Positions 35,416 through 46,759 of a stretch of DNA of 64,000 bases are shown one piece after another. Every line of letters starts with the position of its first letter. Positions within the stretch are counted from its first letter, which is position 1. Location: the NCBI GenBank assembly GCA_022315425.1, contig JAIUPT010000039.1, positions 372,001-436,000 on the forward strand, written 5' to 3'. A program made the translations under genes and the position numbers. The notes beneath the pieces were generated by a model. It had not been told where the DNA came from, made no database searches, and worked only from the letters and a program-made list of their open reading frames with translations. The stretch comes from Pseudevernia furfuracea (lineage: Eukaryota; Ascomycota; Lecanoromycetes; Lecanorales; Parmeliaceae).

Positions 35416-35763
35416 CGTGGTTCTGGTCCGGCGAGGTGTTTGAGTTGGAACAAGGGAAGACGGTCAAATAGAAAGGAGGTCGCAGAAGTGTCGAACCACA
35501 ATAGAAGGCGATTCACATTGTCTAGCGAATAAAACAGCCGAGGCTTCGAGGCTTCCAAGGGCTCTCCCGATGGGACGAGGGGAGTTGTCGGCCACCGTAG
35601 CGTTTATACGCCAAGACCGCCTCTTTGCCCTATGGGGATTGGTGGAAGTCGCATATTGAGTAAACATTTTTGAGCATTGCTGGCCTCATCCCCCAACCTT
35701 TCGAGGCCAAAGCACTGAAAATGGTAAATTCGTACCCAATCACAGACATTACCATCCCTAACC
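35416..35763. promoter_or_regulatory. Shared upstream region of divergent PEX20 and SEC13
   Basis: 348 bp between start codons. Both promoters must lie here. No conserved element stands out by eye. Confidence 0.6.
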
Positions 35764-36942
35764 ATGTCCCAGGCGCAAGTTATCACCAATTCCGGTCACG
35801 ATGACATGATTGTACGTACATCTCAATACTCGAAGCTTCAGAGCTCCGCATTCGGAGGCTGATGAGCGTTATGACAGCACGATGCTGTATTGGACTATTA
35901 TGGACGACGGCTAGCTACCTGTTCCTCAGACAAGACGATAAAGATCTTTGAGGTGGAGGGAGAGAATCATAAGTTAACAGAAACACTGCGAGGGTATATA
36001 ACAGGCTTCCCTATCAGGCACGTGCTTTGTGCATTGACATCGTAATCTAGACACGAGGGGGCAGTCTGGTGCGTCTCATGGGTCCGTTCGCCTCTGCCTC
36101 CCCAGACCCTGCCTCATCTTGACCCGGTTCATTGCTAGGCACATCCCAAATACGGCTCCATCCTCGCATCCTCATCCTACGATGGCAAAGTCCTCATCTG
36201 GCGCGAATCGCCCAACTCGCAATGGACTGTTGTCGCCAACTTCGCTCTCCACACCGCCTCCGTAAACATTGTCTCTTGGTCACCCCATGAATCTGGCTGT
36301 CTACTTGCCTGCGCCTCTTCAGACGGGCAGGTATCGGTCCTAGAATTCCAAGAGGGGAATTGGACACACCAAATCTTTGCTGCGCATGGACAAGGGGTCA
36401 ATGCTGTGAGTTGGGCTCCTGCTACGCAACCAGGAAGTCTGGTATCGAGCAAGCCTGGGATAGAAGGCAAGGGAGCAGGAGGAGGGGTGAGGAGATTCGT
36501 GACCGGGGGGAGTGACGGGGTGGTCAAGATCTGGGAGTACAGGTTCGCTCTTCTCTCATACTAGTCCCCTTTTTTTTTCTTTTTCAAGGAGTCGTCGTGC
36601 TGATAAGACACCCGCAGCGCACAAGATAAAACTTACTCCCCCATCAAAGAACTTACAGGTCATACGGACTGGGTCCGGGATGTGGCCTGGGCACCCACAG
36701 TCCTCCAAAAATCCTACATAGCGTCCGCTGCGCAAGACAAGACGGTCAGGATATGGACAAGTGACCCCGCACATCCTAACGATTGGAAACCGACGGTTCT
36801 AAACTTTGACGCTGTGTTATGGAGGGTGAGCTGGAGCCTGAGTGGAAACGTGTTGGCTGTTAGTGGAGGTGATAACAAGGTCAGCTTATGGAAGGAGAAC
36901 CTGAAGGGGGAATGGGATTGCGTGAAGTGGATAGAGGAGTAA
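35764..36942 (+). CDS. SEC13: Sec13, COPII outer coat and nuclear pore Y-complex subunit
   Basis: Product of 307 aa from exons 35764-35811, 35878-35993, 36051-36081, 36139-36542 and 36618-36942. It is a six-blade WD40 protein: GHDDMIHDAVLDYYGRRLAT, TCSSDKTIKIFEVEG, HEGAVWCVSWAHPKYGS, SSYDGKVLIWRE, ACASSDGQVSVLEF, TGGSDGVVKIWEY, SAAQDKTVRIWTSDP and VSGGDNKVSLWKEN. Sec13 pairs with Sec31 in the COPII cage, with Nup145C in the nuclear pore and with SEACAT. The third exon is only 31 nt and is followed by a non-canonical-looking but valid donor GTCCGT. The size and blade order are standard. Confidence 0.96.
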
Positions 36943-37796
36943 ATAGAGACTATAGTTGGGCTGCATGAAGGTAACGAGAGCGTTGCTGTTGGCAGGCGGT
37001 TGTTAGAGGCGTTGGGCAGAATGGGGCCACGGCATCTACTCCAGTAGAGGCAGCATTACATGTACATGGAATTAGAAAGGACTTTTTGATTGCATGATAG
37101 CTAGCGCGTGAAAAGGTCTATGCTGAGTACGTAGGTAAAACAGCGAGCCTATGTTGCGATGCTCCTCCATCTGCTCCACCAAGCGTTCGTAAAATGGTCC
37201 CTAAAGACCGAACGCTGGTGTTGTAATGAGCTTCCGGCTAGATGCAATGGTATGGCTGTACCAGCTGGAGAGCCAGACCGGGATCCAGATGGAGACAGCG
37301 GGATCGTAGTAACAGGGGTAAAGGGACCTCGACGCAAGCCCACACGCAGGAGGCTGCGAAAGGTCTCAGGTGAGGTAGGAGGATGATCTTCGTGCTCTCC
37401 CTCCTGATATTCCTGAATCGTGAACCGGGACCGTAAACTGTATGCAGAAATGACTTGTGATGACAGGGACATGCTCCAAGTAAGTGTGTTGATCCGTGTC
37501 CAAAGTATCTTCGTCCAGTCGCTCGTGTTGCTGGATAAATGGTGATATGAAATCGTGAAAGAGGAGTAAGATAAAGAGTGTGTGGTGGCTAATAGATGTT
37601 CCAAAATGAGTGTGTTTGGTTCGTATCCAGGTCTGTTGTTTCGTGTGCCGCGTGAATGGTCATGCCTTTTTTCTTTTCTTTTTTTTTTCTTTTCTGTTAA
37701 AAGGGGGCGTCCTGGGAGAAGATGGTCTGAAACGTGTGTTCGTTGTTGTCGTATTTGGCTCCAAGTAACGCCCTCCTCCCCTTCGTGTGTTTCTGC
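36943..37796. other. Intergenic between convergent SEC13 and the F-box gene
   Basis: 854 bp of 3' flanking sequence. Pyrimidine-rich runs (TTTTCTTTTCTTTTTTTTTC) lie at about 37665-37695. The short frames on each strand show no family signal. Confidence 0.5.
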
Positions 37797-39584
37797 TCAA
37801 TCATCCTTGTCAACATTCCAGAAGATGAATGGCCCCATGCATCTCTTAAACCCCGTGTCATCCATCGGGCTCCACCATCTCCCCAGCATGATCATGCCTC
37901 CCGGCAAAACCACGCCTTCATAAGCCCAGCATCCAGCATTGACCTCGGCATCGTCATCGATCTGATACATATCACTGAGGTTGTAGTCGGCGCCGGCTGG
38001 CTTGTATGGCTTGTACGGAGTTCTCCCCTCGGACGGTGGGGACTGGAAAGGAGCCCAGGTGAGGTCGCGCTGCGGTGGCATGCTGCCTGGTTGAGCTAAG
38101 GGGTCGAAGTATTTCATGAACGAGATACGGTACCAGCCTGGGATCTCTTCTTGAAGCGGCAATGGGTGTAGAATACCGCGGCAGTGGAAAGGTTCGGCGT
38201 CATTTCCTGAGCCGCTGAACTGGTGGTAGTGAACACCGCGCTTGGGGAAGGTTGGCGAGGTTGGAGAACTTGGCTTTTTTGTTGCTGGCAGCGGTAGCTC
38301 GATGTCAGCGCGAGTCACGCCCGGGGTACCTGGCGGTGAGAGTGGCTCTTGAGGAGGCTGTTCCTCACGAAGATTGCGCGTCTTGTAGCGCTTGTCGAGT
38401 CTCTTACAGAGAGCCTTAGTAGGCATGGCGTTAAGGTGAGATTCGAAGATTTTCGGCCAACGAGCTCTATTTGCTGCAGGTTCGAAGTCAAGTTCTAGAG
38501 TCTGGAAGCCGTCATGGTGATCGATGCTGTCGGTGAAGAAACTTGTCTTGACGGGTTTCCACTGACGGATGGTCTCCACTTCGTTAAGGAGATGCAAGTA
38601 AGCTATTACAACGCAACGGTAAGTCAGTCACAGAACTGAACTATCAGGCCAAGGAGACCTACCATAAGTCCCTTTCCAGTGCTTGCCAAGCTTTTTTACA
38701 CCACCTCCCTGGACGAGTCTCGAATTCCAAGCCTTAGGCTTTTCATGCGCTTTGAGTTGGCTGAAAAGCTCGTATAAGGTTTCGCCTTCCTGAGTCAAGT
38801 GGTGCTTGAAGAAGTTTGCGATGTTCAGCAGAAGTTCGGTAGAAATCTGCCATGTACCGTTCGTGCTGAACATGGGGAAGACGTCAGGGTGAGAGTAGAC
38901 TACAAATTGAGAGTATGCAAAGCCGAGTACTGGGCTAGCCTTGACTGACGAAATGTCCAGCAGTAAATGCGTGAGGACGAGTTGTAAGGTCTGTAGAAGA
39001 GGATTGATGTTGCTCTGTTCTTTATGGTAGGCGAATCTCAGTTTAAGCATACTGAAGTGCTGCACGAAGTACTGGATCACATTGAGGTTGTTGGAGGGGT
39101 GTTTTGCTTTACGGCCAACGGGTAGATTCGCATATGATTCTCGAGAATGTCAATACAATTTTTGAGGTAGTACAGGTAAGCGTTGCCCACTCACCAACAA
39201 CGAGATCTCTCAAAATCTCCATACAGCGGATCTCTCTGGAATCCTGGCCTATCTTGAACTTCGCACCCTTTCCAAGTAGCTTTGAACGAAGCTTGTACAG
39301 GACCGAAATCTCCAGGCCACCCTTCTTCTCTGGCATATCATAACGCTGGGCGTAACGATCGCGCCACACACAACAGCGGTATGTGTCCACTGCGGAATTG
39401 GTGGCTTGACAGATAAGTCGGAAGTTGCACACCTGTCGATCGGTATCTAGGAACGCTGCAATCTGCTCATTGAGCTAGATCGGCGGGATACATCAGTACA
39501 AAGCATTATGAATAGGGTGTAAACCGCCGTGAGGATGACGGCAGAAAGGGTACTTACCTCGAGAGACAGAGAGTTGAAAGCCAT
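37797..39584 (-). CDS. F-box domain protein
   Basis: Product of 529 aa from exons 39584-39558, 39474-39195, 39139-38663 and 38602-37797. The N-terminus MAFNSLSLELNEQIAAFLDT then DRQVCNFRLICQATNSAVDT is a fungal F-box, the Skp1-binding helix bundle of SCF ubiquitin ligases. The rest shows no WD40 or LRR repeats. It has a helical middle (IQYFVQHFSMLKLRF, LLLNIANFFKHHL), a conserved GKHWKGTYAYLHLLNEVE and aromatic stretches near the end (CWAYEGVVLPGGMIMLGRWW, GPFIFWNVD) that could form a ligand- or target-binding beta domain. The acceptor of the second intron (CATTCTCGAG at 39140) is inferred from frame continuity, ESYANLPVGRKAKHP. The target is unknown. Confidence 0.82.
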
Positions 39585-40582
39585 TGTGGTATTCTAAGGT
39601 ATGAAGCGTGGTGCGAGGGCGGACAGACGAGTTGCGATCAAGGTAGGAGGATGTATGAGTCAGTGTGATTGCGGTGGGTCGTGAGTGTAATACGATGTTG
39701 CGCTGACGACACTAGCTAACCAGTAGCTGATGTAGAAGATTGACAGTAGGGAAAGAGACGGCGAGGTTGTGAATGTAGAAAGGTTGTTGGGGGGATGGTG
39801 ATAGTTTGAGGAAGAAGAGCGATGGGGAGCAAATATCACAGAGTGAGCAGAAGGAAAATGAGGAGGTTGGTCTTTGTCGCCCGATCAGGACGAAAGTGAA
39901 AGTTTTAAAGAGCCCCTGAGTTTCACTGGAGTAAGGACAATGGTGGCTACCCAGGGGAAAAGTGAAGTTTCCACGATCACAACTTTGAATTGACGGCAAC
40001 TCTGCGATTCTAAGTCCAATGTGCGATGAATCACCTGGCGAACTTTGGTAACTTGTTGGGTGTAAGTACCAGCTACCGTAAGAACGAAGTTCTCAACACT
40101 TGCACGCAACCAGTAGTCGGGTGGGACCTCAACTATTCCGCGATAGCGGGCACGCCTGAGATGGTTCTCGATCAAATGAGAGTGATCAGAATTTATACAA
40201 GATATTGGGGGAATGAGTAGAGCTTCTCTACTTGATGCGACGGCACCAACAGTCTTCAACAAGCATAAATGATAGGTCTCAATCCATGTAGATCCTAGAA
40301 GACGTCCTTCAAAATCTTCCTGATACAAAATTGGACCGGTTCGCTATCCTATAGATGATTGAAGATTAGATAAATCCCCTTTTCAGGCCCTCAAGTCGAG
40401 CTGCTTGTTCCCGTGATGAGAGCGATTGGAGAGGGGCCTCTCCTTCCGACTACAGCCAGAGCCTGGCTCATCACTTTGTTTCTCTGCTATGGATTAGCTT
40501 GTAAGTTGGCATTCGAAAATGGTCGGATTCCAGCAGCGTGAGATCATGAACGTTTTTTCGTAATTCAGATGTAGCAAACGTG
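39585..40582. other. F-box gene upstream region and 3' flank of the PQQ-type gene
   Basis: 998 bp. Two minus-strand frames (39712-39999 and 39885-40328) overlap each other in different registers and look like chance openings. No gene is supported. Confidence 0.5.
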
Positions 40583-42408
40583 CTACAATACTATGCAACA
40601 TGCAAGTCCAGAAAGCACCAGAGCACCAATACTGAGCACTCCTTGCCTCTGCGCACCAGACTTGGGTTTGCCGCCAGAGGAACCGCCGCCAGACGAGGTG
40701 CTCCCGGTCGTACCATTTGCTGTCTCATCCTTTGAAACGACGTAGATTTCACCACTAGCATCAGAGCTGACAAACATGCGACCCTGGCTATCAAAAGCCA
40801 AACCGACTGGTCTGAAGCAATTTCCTGGACAGGCGGTATTGTTGGCATTTGCGAAGATGTCTGTGTAGGAAGTGTCACTGTTCGCCGGAGCCACGGGTTC
40901 GCCGTTGGCAGCAAAGGAGATGAGGGAAACTTTGTAGCCCGAAGGGTCGGTGCGATCCCTAAAGCATGTCAGTCTCCTTTACTGTCAGCCTTCCAAACGT
41001 CGACGTACCAGCTCCCATGGAACGTAACCCAGCCATCACTGCCACTGTTATTGAACGCAATGTCCAGTGGCGCCATATGCGCCCTGTATAATTACGGAGT
41101 TAGCGAATCTCCTCGGGGATCAATTTTGAGTCGTGAAATCTGTCCCGGGAGCACTTGACCCCTGTGACACATTCTGCGACTCAAAATGCAATATGAATCA
41201 GGAAGCGATGGCTCGGGGAAATAACTCACTCGAAAGTCAGCCTCGGCGGGGTCTGCGCTGCGCAGTAAGTATCATTGATAGTGTTGTTCATATTTCCAAT
41301 AGCGAATTGACTGCCGACAGTCAAATTACTATTGTCCGGTAAGTCGCTTGGAGCCCAGGCAGCGAAGCAGTAAGGATATCCATAATTGCTGCCTTGTGCT
41401 GAGTACTCCGTACCGTTAAGATAACCGTGAAAGTTCATCTCTTCGCCGGGGTTGTCCTCGTGGACGTCTTGCCCATCACGCGTGGCCTCATCGACCGAGT
41501 TCTCCACGGAGAAGATACCACCAGTGACTGGATGCTCAGCGACACCAACAGAGTTGCGAAGCCCCCAACTACACATATCTCGGAGTCAGCATTGCTTGAT
41601 CAAGGCACGAAAGGTGGACCAATGAAACAAATCTCAGGAGTAGGAGCAGTCTCCACGACTATGTCTTGCGGCTCAAAATTTGGTACAAAATAGGGAAGAA
41701 CAACTCCGAAATGTGCATACCCAAGACGCAGCCCATCCGTATCATAGGAATAGCCATTTGCAGTGATGTTGTTGAGGTTGAAAGCCTTAATCTGACTGTG
41801 GCCTGAAGAAAGCATTTCCGCTGCTGGATCGATATTGGAAGTACTTCCTCGGCTGACCAAAAGCATGCCGTCGACCTTCTGAGACATGAGGAGGGTTCTC
41901 GTGGTGTGGTCATCTGTGTTCATACCCGTCACTACGCTCATGTTGGTGTTGCTGACGGTGGAGCTTGCTGAATTATATTCCCACGAGTAGGCTGCTTCTG
42001 CTGAAGAAGCGTAAAGTGTTTTCCCATCTTGTGATAATGCTATACCATGGTTGAGCTGTGTACGAAGTTTCAGTAATGATCCTAAGCTTAGAGAACGCGA
42101 CTTACGGCGCTGGCCTGCAACACAGTCTTCTTCGACTTGACGCTCACGCAAGTGCCGCCGTTATCTTGCAGTTGAAGACTCTCAATCCCCACGCCTGCTT
42201 GTATAACCAGTAGATTTCCTGCGGTGTCGAATTCTATCGAACGAGGGTCAGTTAGACCGGTGGCGACAAGGGCCGCCCGATATCCAGAGGCAATGGAAGG
42301 CTTTATCGAGTTCGTAGGGGTTAGAGTAGTTGTACAGCTCGAAGATGACTGGCCCAAAGCCGGAACGAAGAAGACGGCTAGAAACGCAGCCAAAGAGACC
42401 GGTGACAT
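40583..42408 (-). CDS. Secreted PQQ/sorbosone-dehydrogenase-like enzyme with a GPI-type tail
   Basis: Product of 475 aa from exons 42408-42106, 42055-41721, 41568-41230, 41083-41009 and 40958-40583. A signal peptide (SLAAFLAVFFVPALGQ) is followed by a beta-propeller: LTDPRSIEFDTAGNLLVIQ, ALNHGIALSQDGKTLYASS, LRNSVGVAEHPVTGGIFSVE, AHMAPLDIAFNNSG, GWVTFHGSWDRTDPSGYK, CFRPVGLAFDSQGRMFVSSD. This matches the soluble quinoprotein/L-sorbosone dehydrogenase fold found in fungal AA12 pyranose dehydrogenases. The C-terminus is a Ser/Gly linker, then SGAQRQG and a hydrophobic tail LSIGALVLSGLACCIVL, as in GPI-anchored cell-wall proteins. It would oxidise sugars outside the cell if PQQ is bound, which I cannot confirm from sequence. 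Confidence 0.87.
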
Positions 42409-42917
42409 TCTCAAGGAAAGCAATGCTAGAAAAGCAAATCCTTCAGAGGTCTAGCAACAGAGCAAGAACAAGAGAGGACATGTCAGAGAGGAGAATGGCT
42501 ACAAGTGCTCTCCAGAGGTATTGAACGGGAGAGAAGTCTAGAGAATTTTGCCGCTTTTCCGGACGAAACGATGAAGATTCGATTGACTTCAGCCAAGCTG
42601 CGAGCATCGATCACAGTGGTCCCATTGATTCTACAACATACGAGTATGTCGAGGAGACAAAGTCTGTCGTTGCATGCTGGCCAATCAGATAATCCGAAGT
42701 TTAAGAAGTAGTCTACAATCTTCTACTCAAGGAAACTGCCTCAAAACAGGTACAATAGATTGAGGGTCGATATTTGAGGATATATGATTCTCTGCATTGG
42801 GTATCTATCATTATCGTGCAATATCCACCAGCAGCAATGAGTGCTCATGTACTCGCTCCATGTTCCATTATGCTCAAAGTTCGTCACGTTTTGTGTTCTG
42901 CTTCTTTCATCATCTTA
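42409..42917. other. Upstream region of the PQQ-type gene
   Basis: 509 bp between genes on the same strand. It holds the promoter of the PQQ-type gene and the 3' end of the membrane-protein gene. No coding sequence is supported. Confidence 0.5.
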
Positions 42918-44441
42918 TTACAGAGCCTCTCCGACTCCCTGGCTCCACCTGTTGTTGTTGTTGTTGCTGTTGTTGTAGCCATCGTAGCTATCGTGCTGTC
43001 CCACACCAGTATAACCGCCGCTAGCACGACTGTCGGCTTGAAGGTCCTCAAACCTCAACCTTCTTGGCTGCCCGTTGATACTGGTAGCTGGACTTCTACT
43101 GCTTCTCCTCCTGCCATCTCCTGACGCATATTGTCCGCTTTGCCTTGGGCTGTGGCTTTGAAATTTTCGCGCATTGATATTGAATTCCGATTCCTCCCAT
43201 GGGATTGGCGGTGGTGCAGCCACGCGAGGTGATGACTGGGGAGAGTTGGAAAATCGTTTCTGGTGTTGCTCCCAAGGTGCCACCGGCTCACGCTGCGCTG
43301 GCTGGTAAGGGTCAATCTGGCCTTGGTATCGCTCGCCGCTGCTATTGCTCGCAGTGGTAGTACTCAGCTCAGAGTCATACATGCTGTCTGCCAACATGCT
43401 GCCACGATTGTCCCTATTGGGTGAGCGGGATGGCACCTCGGGTGGCGTAGTGTAGCCACGGCTGTGACGATACTTGGGGTGATTATCCTTGGCAAAGGCT
43501 GCTCCGGGGATGACTTGGCGATTCTGCAATGAGTGCTGTAGCTCTGTGGATGGTGCATCGACTTGAAGGTTTTGGACATGCTGGGCTTCATAAGGCTGGC
43601 CAATGCCGCTGTATGGCGGACTGGCGCCATGATGGATAGTGTGACCGGCTGGTTCGCCAAAACCAGTGAGACCGAATGGCGTCGGAGGGCGGTTCGCATC
43701 ATTGTGGGTGGGAAGCCCGCTAGAACGAGGTCGGGTTTCAGAACCGGAACGAGAGCGAGAAGAGCTCTTGCGCAGACGTTGTTTCTCAGGAACAACGTAC
43801 GCAGCAGCGCCAGAAACCATGCCATCCGTAAGTCCAGCGCGAGAATTGGGCGCAGTCCGACGAGGGCCGGGTGGCTCAGGGACGAATGGATTCTCGTTTT
43901 GGCGCATAGCTGGGTGCTGAGATATGCTTGGGGCTTTCTCATTGTGTACGTGGTGTTCAGCGGCGGCGGCGGCCATAAGGGGAACAGTGGGAGACTGTTC
44001 CGTGGGTACTTCTCCTCTTTGCGCAGGAGAATAATTGGAGTAGTGGTGACCTGGAACGATTGGCGCTTTCCAAGATTTGACTTCTTCGTCCCCCACAGGA
44101 GTGGCGGTTGTGCGTCGCTTGCTGCGGCGTCGACGACGGAGTAGACAGCAGCAGCAGAGGCCGAGGAGGGCGAGAAGAAGCAGACCTCCAACAATGCAGC
44201 CGACAATGATGCCGATCTTGGCCCCTTCACTCAATCCATGACGGGCAGCAGCCGCGGCATGGGAAGCCGACGTAGCTGCTGGTGCGGGCGCCGCGGTTGC
44301 TGATGGTGACGAGGAAGTCGAAGATGAGGATGAAGTTGGTGAGGATTCTGCCGAATTGACTGAGTTGACGACACTGGCCGCAGCTCCGGCAGCGCCAATG
44401 AAGTCGTTCAGAGGATTAGATGTTGTAGTTGCAGCTGCCAT
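42918..44441 (-). CDS. Single-pass membrane protein with Ser/Ala-rich ectodomain and disordered cytosolic tail
   Basis: A single exon of 507 codons. Residues 30-65 are Ser/Thr/Ala-rich and likely O-glycosylated. One strong membrane helix lies at about residues 76-101 (GIIVGCIVGGLLLLALLGL then CCCC), flanked by RRRRRSKRR on the cytosolic side. The remaining 400 residues are Pro/Ser/Gln-rich and disordered, with SRSRSGSETRPRSS-type stretches suited to phosphorylation. There is no clear signal peptide. The layout (Ser-rich outside, GxxxG helix, Cys cluster, basic stop-transfer, long tail) resembles fungal cell-wall stress sensors or Skg6/Axl2-like proteins, but no WSC or cadherin domain is present, so I assign no function. 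The C-terminus has an Asn run (NNSNNNNN). Confidence 0.75.
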   Translation of the reverse strand: MAAATTTSNPLNDFIGAAGAAASVVNSVNSAESSPTSSSSSTSSSPSATAAPAPAATSASHAAAAARHGLSEGAKIGIIVGCIVGGLLLLALLGLCCCCLLRRRRRSKRRTTATPVGDEEVKSWKAPIVPGHHYSNYSPAQRGEVPTEQSPTVPLMAAAAAEHHVHNEKAPSISQHPAMRQNENPFVPEPPGPRRTAPNSRAGLTDGMVSGAAAYVVPEKQRLRKSSSRSRSGSETRPRSSGLPTHNDANRPPTPFGLTGFGEPAGHTIHHGASPPYSGIGQPYEAQHVQNLQVDAPSTELQHSLQNRQVIPGAAFAKDNHPKYRHSRGYTTPPEVPSRSPNRDNRGSMLADSMYDSELSTTTASNSSGERYQGQIDPYQPAQREPVAPWEQHQKRFSNSPQSSPRVAAPPPIPWEESEFNINARKFQSHSPRQSGQYASGDGRRRSSRSPATSINGQPRRLRFEDLQADSRASGGYTGVGQHDSYDGYNNSNNNNNRWSQGVGEAL

Positions 44442-45729
44442 ATTGATGGTGGGTTCGATTGATGAGGAACGGAGGAGGTAGCTCCGATATTGGATATGGA
44501 AAGAGGTGACTCAGTCGACGCAGCGGTAATGTCAAACAACTATCACTCTGGAAGCAATCAACTCAATTGCTCACCAGCGAAATGGGTATTTCAATTCATC
44601 AATGGGCAAGAGGAGGGGTTAAAAGGAGGGAGAAATGATATGGAAGGGAAGATACGAAATACAAGATAAAAAAAAGAAGCGGAGGAGGGGGGGGGGAAGC
44701 CACAGTTATGCTGTCATGAATCCTTTTCATCCTTTCCAAACCAAGGGATTAGCGTAAGCGATGCAATATGCTTGAATGTTTGAGCCACACTGGCTTCATG
44801 GCGCCATGTTGATTGGAGAGCGAGATGAGATTTGCGATAGCATGGCCGCTAGCTACAGAATCTAAGCCGGGATCGTCGCGGTAAGAAGACAGCATCAATT
44901 CTCGTGGCCGGTGGGGCCCCCGGCCAAGCTCAGACTAGTCAATTGATGGTGAATTTGCAATGACGGAATTGTATACGAAAATCCGGATTCTGGAAGCTCA
45001 ACGATATTAAGCATCTCGTATCGGACTGGATAATTCAAAGCTTCAACCGCTGCATCAAAAGGTCACATTCTATTATCTTGTTGGAGAAGAAACGGCAATG
45101 TTGTAAGGCCAGGTTTACTATCCTGAGTGAGAACGATCAACGAAGACATGCGGAGGCTCGGATGTCGGAGAAGGAGTACATGTAGAAGAAGATCATCGTG
45201 CACAGCCACAAATTCAAAGCCACACCCAAGCGCCACATCCAAGCGCCACATCCAAGCGCCACAACCATTCTAGATGAGTGGCTGTGGAGTGTGGACCCTG
45301 CAAGCTTACTTCGCCTTTCTCTATCATAGGCAAGCAGAGGCTGCCTCCTATTACTATGATGAGTAGTATTGACTGTGAGGGAAGCCTACTGGCCTAGCTA
45401 ACACACAGAACGGATGAGCAACGCTATGGATTTGGGTTACTCTTTGTTCTCTCTAGTCCAACGTTGCAGGGCGTAATTCATAGATGTTCAAACAATCCAT
45501 TGTCCTTTCGACGTGTCTTTGTGCGCTGCAAGAATACCATTGTAGGTTACAGGATACAAAGCCATGGCGCTTGCTCCTTCTCCAATTCATCTGTCCTTCC
45601 CACGCTCCCCTCTCTTTCTCCTTCTCATCCCCAGTTCCAATTCTCTCGCATTATCCAATCCAAACCATAAGAAAACCAATACACATTTAGCTAATCTCTC
45701 GATCCATGCTCATCGCTCCTGTCACGGAA
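44442..45729. other. Upstream region of the membrane-protein gene
   Basis: 1.3 kb with a run of ten G at 44687-44696 and a 13-bp tandem repeat at 45228-45262. No gene is supported. Confidence 0.5.
45228..45262. repeat. 13-bp tandem repeat, 2.7 copies
   Basis: AAGCGCCACATCC occurs twice in full and a third time as AAGCGCCAC, with a related CACACCC in front. Confidence 0.85.
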
Positions 45730-46026
45730 ATGTCTGACAACAGCATCAATGAGAAGAAAGTGTCCGCGTTCAATACTCATGAATCGGGTTGGGTCAACAT
45801 CGATCTCGAACCGCGCCGCGCTGAAGCTACTGTTATTGATCATCAAGTCCCCGCTTGGACAGGCTTCGATCTCGAAGCCAATGCCCTTCCTAAAAAGCGC
45901 TTTTGGAGCAGTGGGAAAAAGTCCAAGATGGTCGTCGGTACGGCTGTTGCTGCAATGGTCCTGACTGGAATTGTCGTGCCGATGGTTATCGCGATAAGAA
46001 ATGAGCAAAGCAAAGGGATACAGTAG
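45730..46026 (+). CDS. Small hypothetical protein with one C-terminal membrane helix
   Basis: An open frame of 98 codons from the ATG at 45730 (MSDNSINEKKVSAFNTHE), or 106 from an upstream ATG at 45706. The body is polar (WVNIDLEPRRAE, WTGFDLEANALPKKRFW), then KKSKMVVGTAVAAMVLTGIV begins a 20-residue hydrophobic helix ending near RNEQSKGIQ. This is the plan of a tail-anchored or type II small membrane protein. Related short fungal proteins of unknown role have this layout, but I do not recognise the family. The frame has no intron. Confidence 0.5.
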   Translation: MSDNSINEKKVSAFNTHESGWVNIDLEPRRAEATVIDHQVPAWTGFDLEANALPKKRFWSSGKKSKMVVGTAVAAMVLTGIVVPMVIAIRNEQSKGIQ

Positions 46027-46474
46027 GTTATTGCACAGGAGCAGCTCTTTGATCTTTATTATGAGCGTTCTTCACTGAGCTACTAAAATCTAATCTTTGA
46101 CTAATGTTGCTTACCTCTCGTTTTTGATGGCCTTCTTTCTGTATACTGCGACTCGCCATGTTCAATCTTGCTACCTCCGTCCACGAAGCCAGTACTGCAT
46201 ACACAAAGACGTAGTAGTACCGCCTTCTTTGTGTCCCACCCTTGACCACTGCAAAGCGCACAACACATCATCCACACCTTCATATCTTCTAATCCCTTAT
46301 TCCCTGACCCACTCGTCCCTCTCCTATCCTTCAAGCAGCGACAGAGCCCTCGTCATCCAGGACCACCCAAGGTCAACACTAAAAGCCAAAAAGCCATTCC
46401 AGAAACTCACCCGAATCACACCCTCCCCTCTCCCCCAAGTCTCACAATCCTCTCCTCTGGCAAGAAGAACGAAT

Positions 46475-46759
46475 ATGGAAGCCTCAGGGACCACAAAGGT
46501 AGTCCCTCAAGACCAAGGCCAGGTCAAGGCTGGCCTAAAAGCGGACGCCACCCTCGTCCCAGGCGCGAAGTCGGTTTCACTATGGAAGACTTTCAAGCAG
46601 GTTTGCGGGGCTGGGCCTGGGATTGATTCATTTGATGCCTCTTCTTTTGACCAGGATGCCAAAGCTATTGACGACGACCCTGCTTCTTCTTCTTCTTCTT
46701 CTTCTTCATGTTCACCGGAAGACGGACTGATCGGGACAAAGGCTGTGGTGGAGCGATGA
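46475..46759 (+). CDS. Small hypothetical protein, Ser-rich
   Basis: A frame of 94 codons from the ATG at 46475, beginning MEASGTTKVVPQDQGQVKAG, with FKQVCGAGPGIDSFDASSF and a run of eight Ser from a TCT/TTC repeat. It is open further upstream without coding character. There is no recognised domain. It may be a short gene or a chance frame. Confidence 0.25.
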   Translation: MEASGTTKVVPQDQGQVKAGLKADATLVPGAKSVSLWKTFKQVCGAGPGIDSFDASSFDQDAKAIDDDPASSSSSSSSCSPEDGLIGTKAVVER

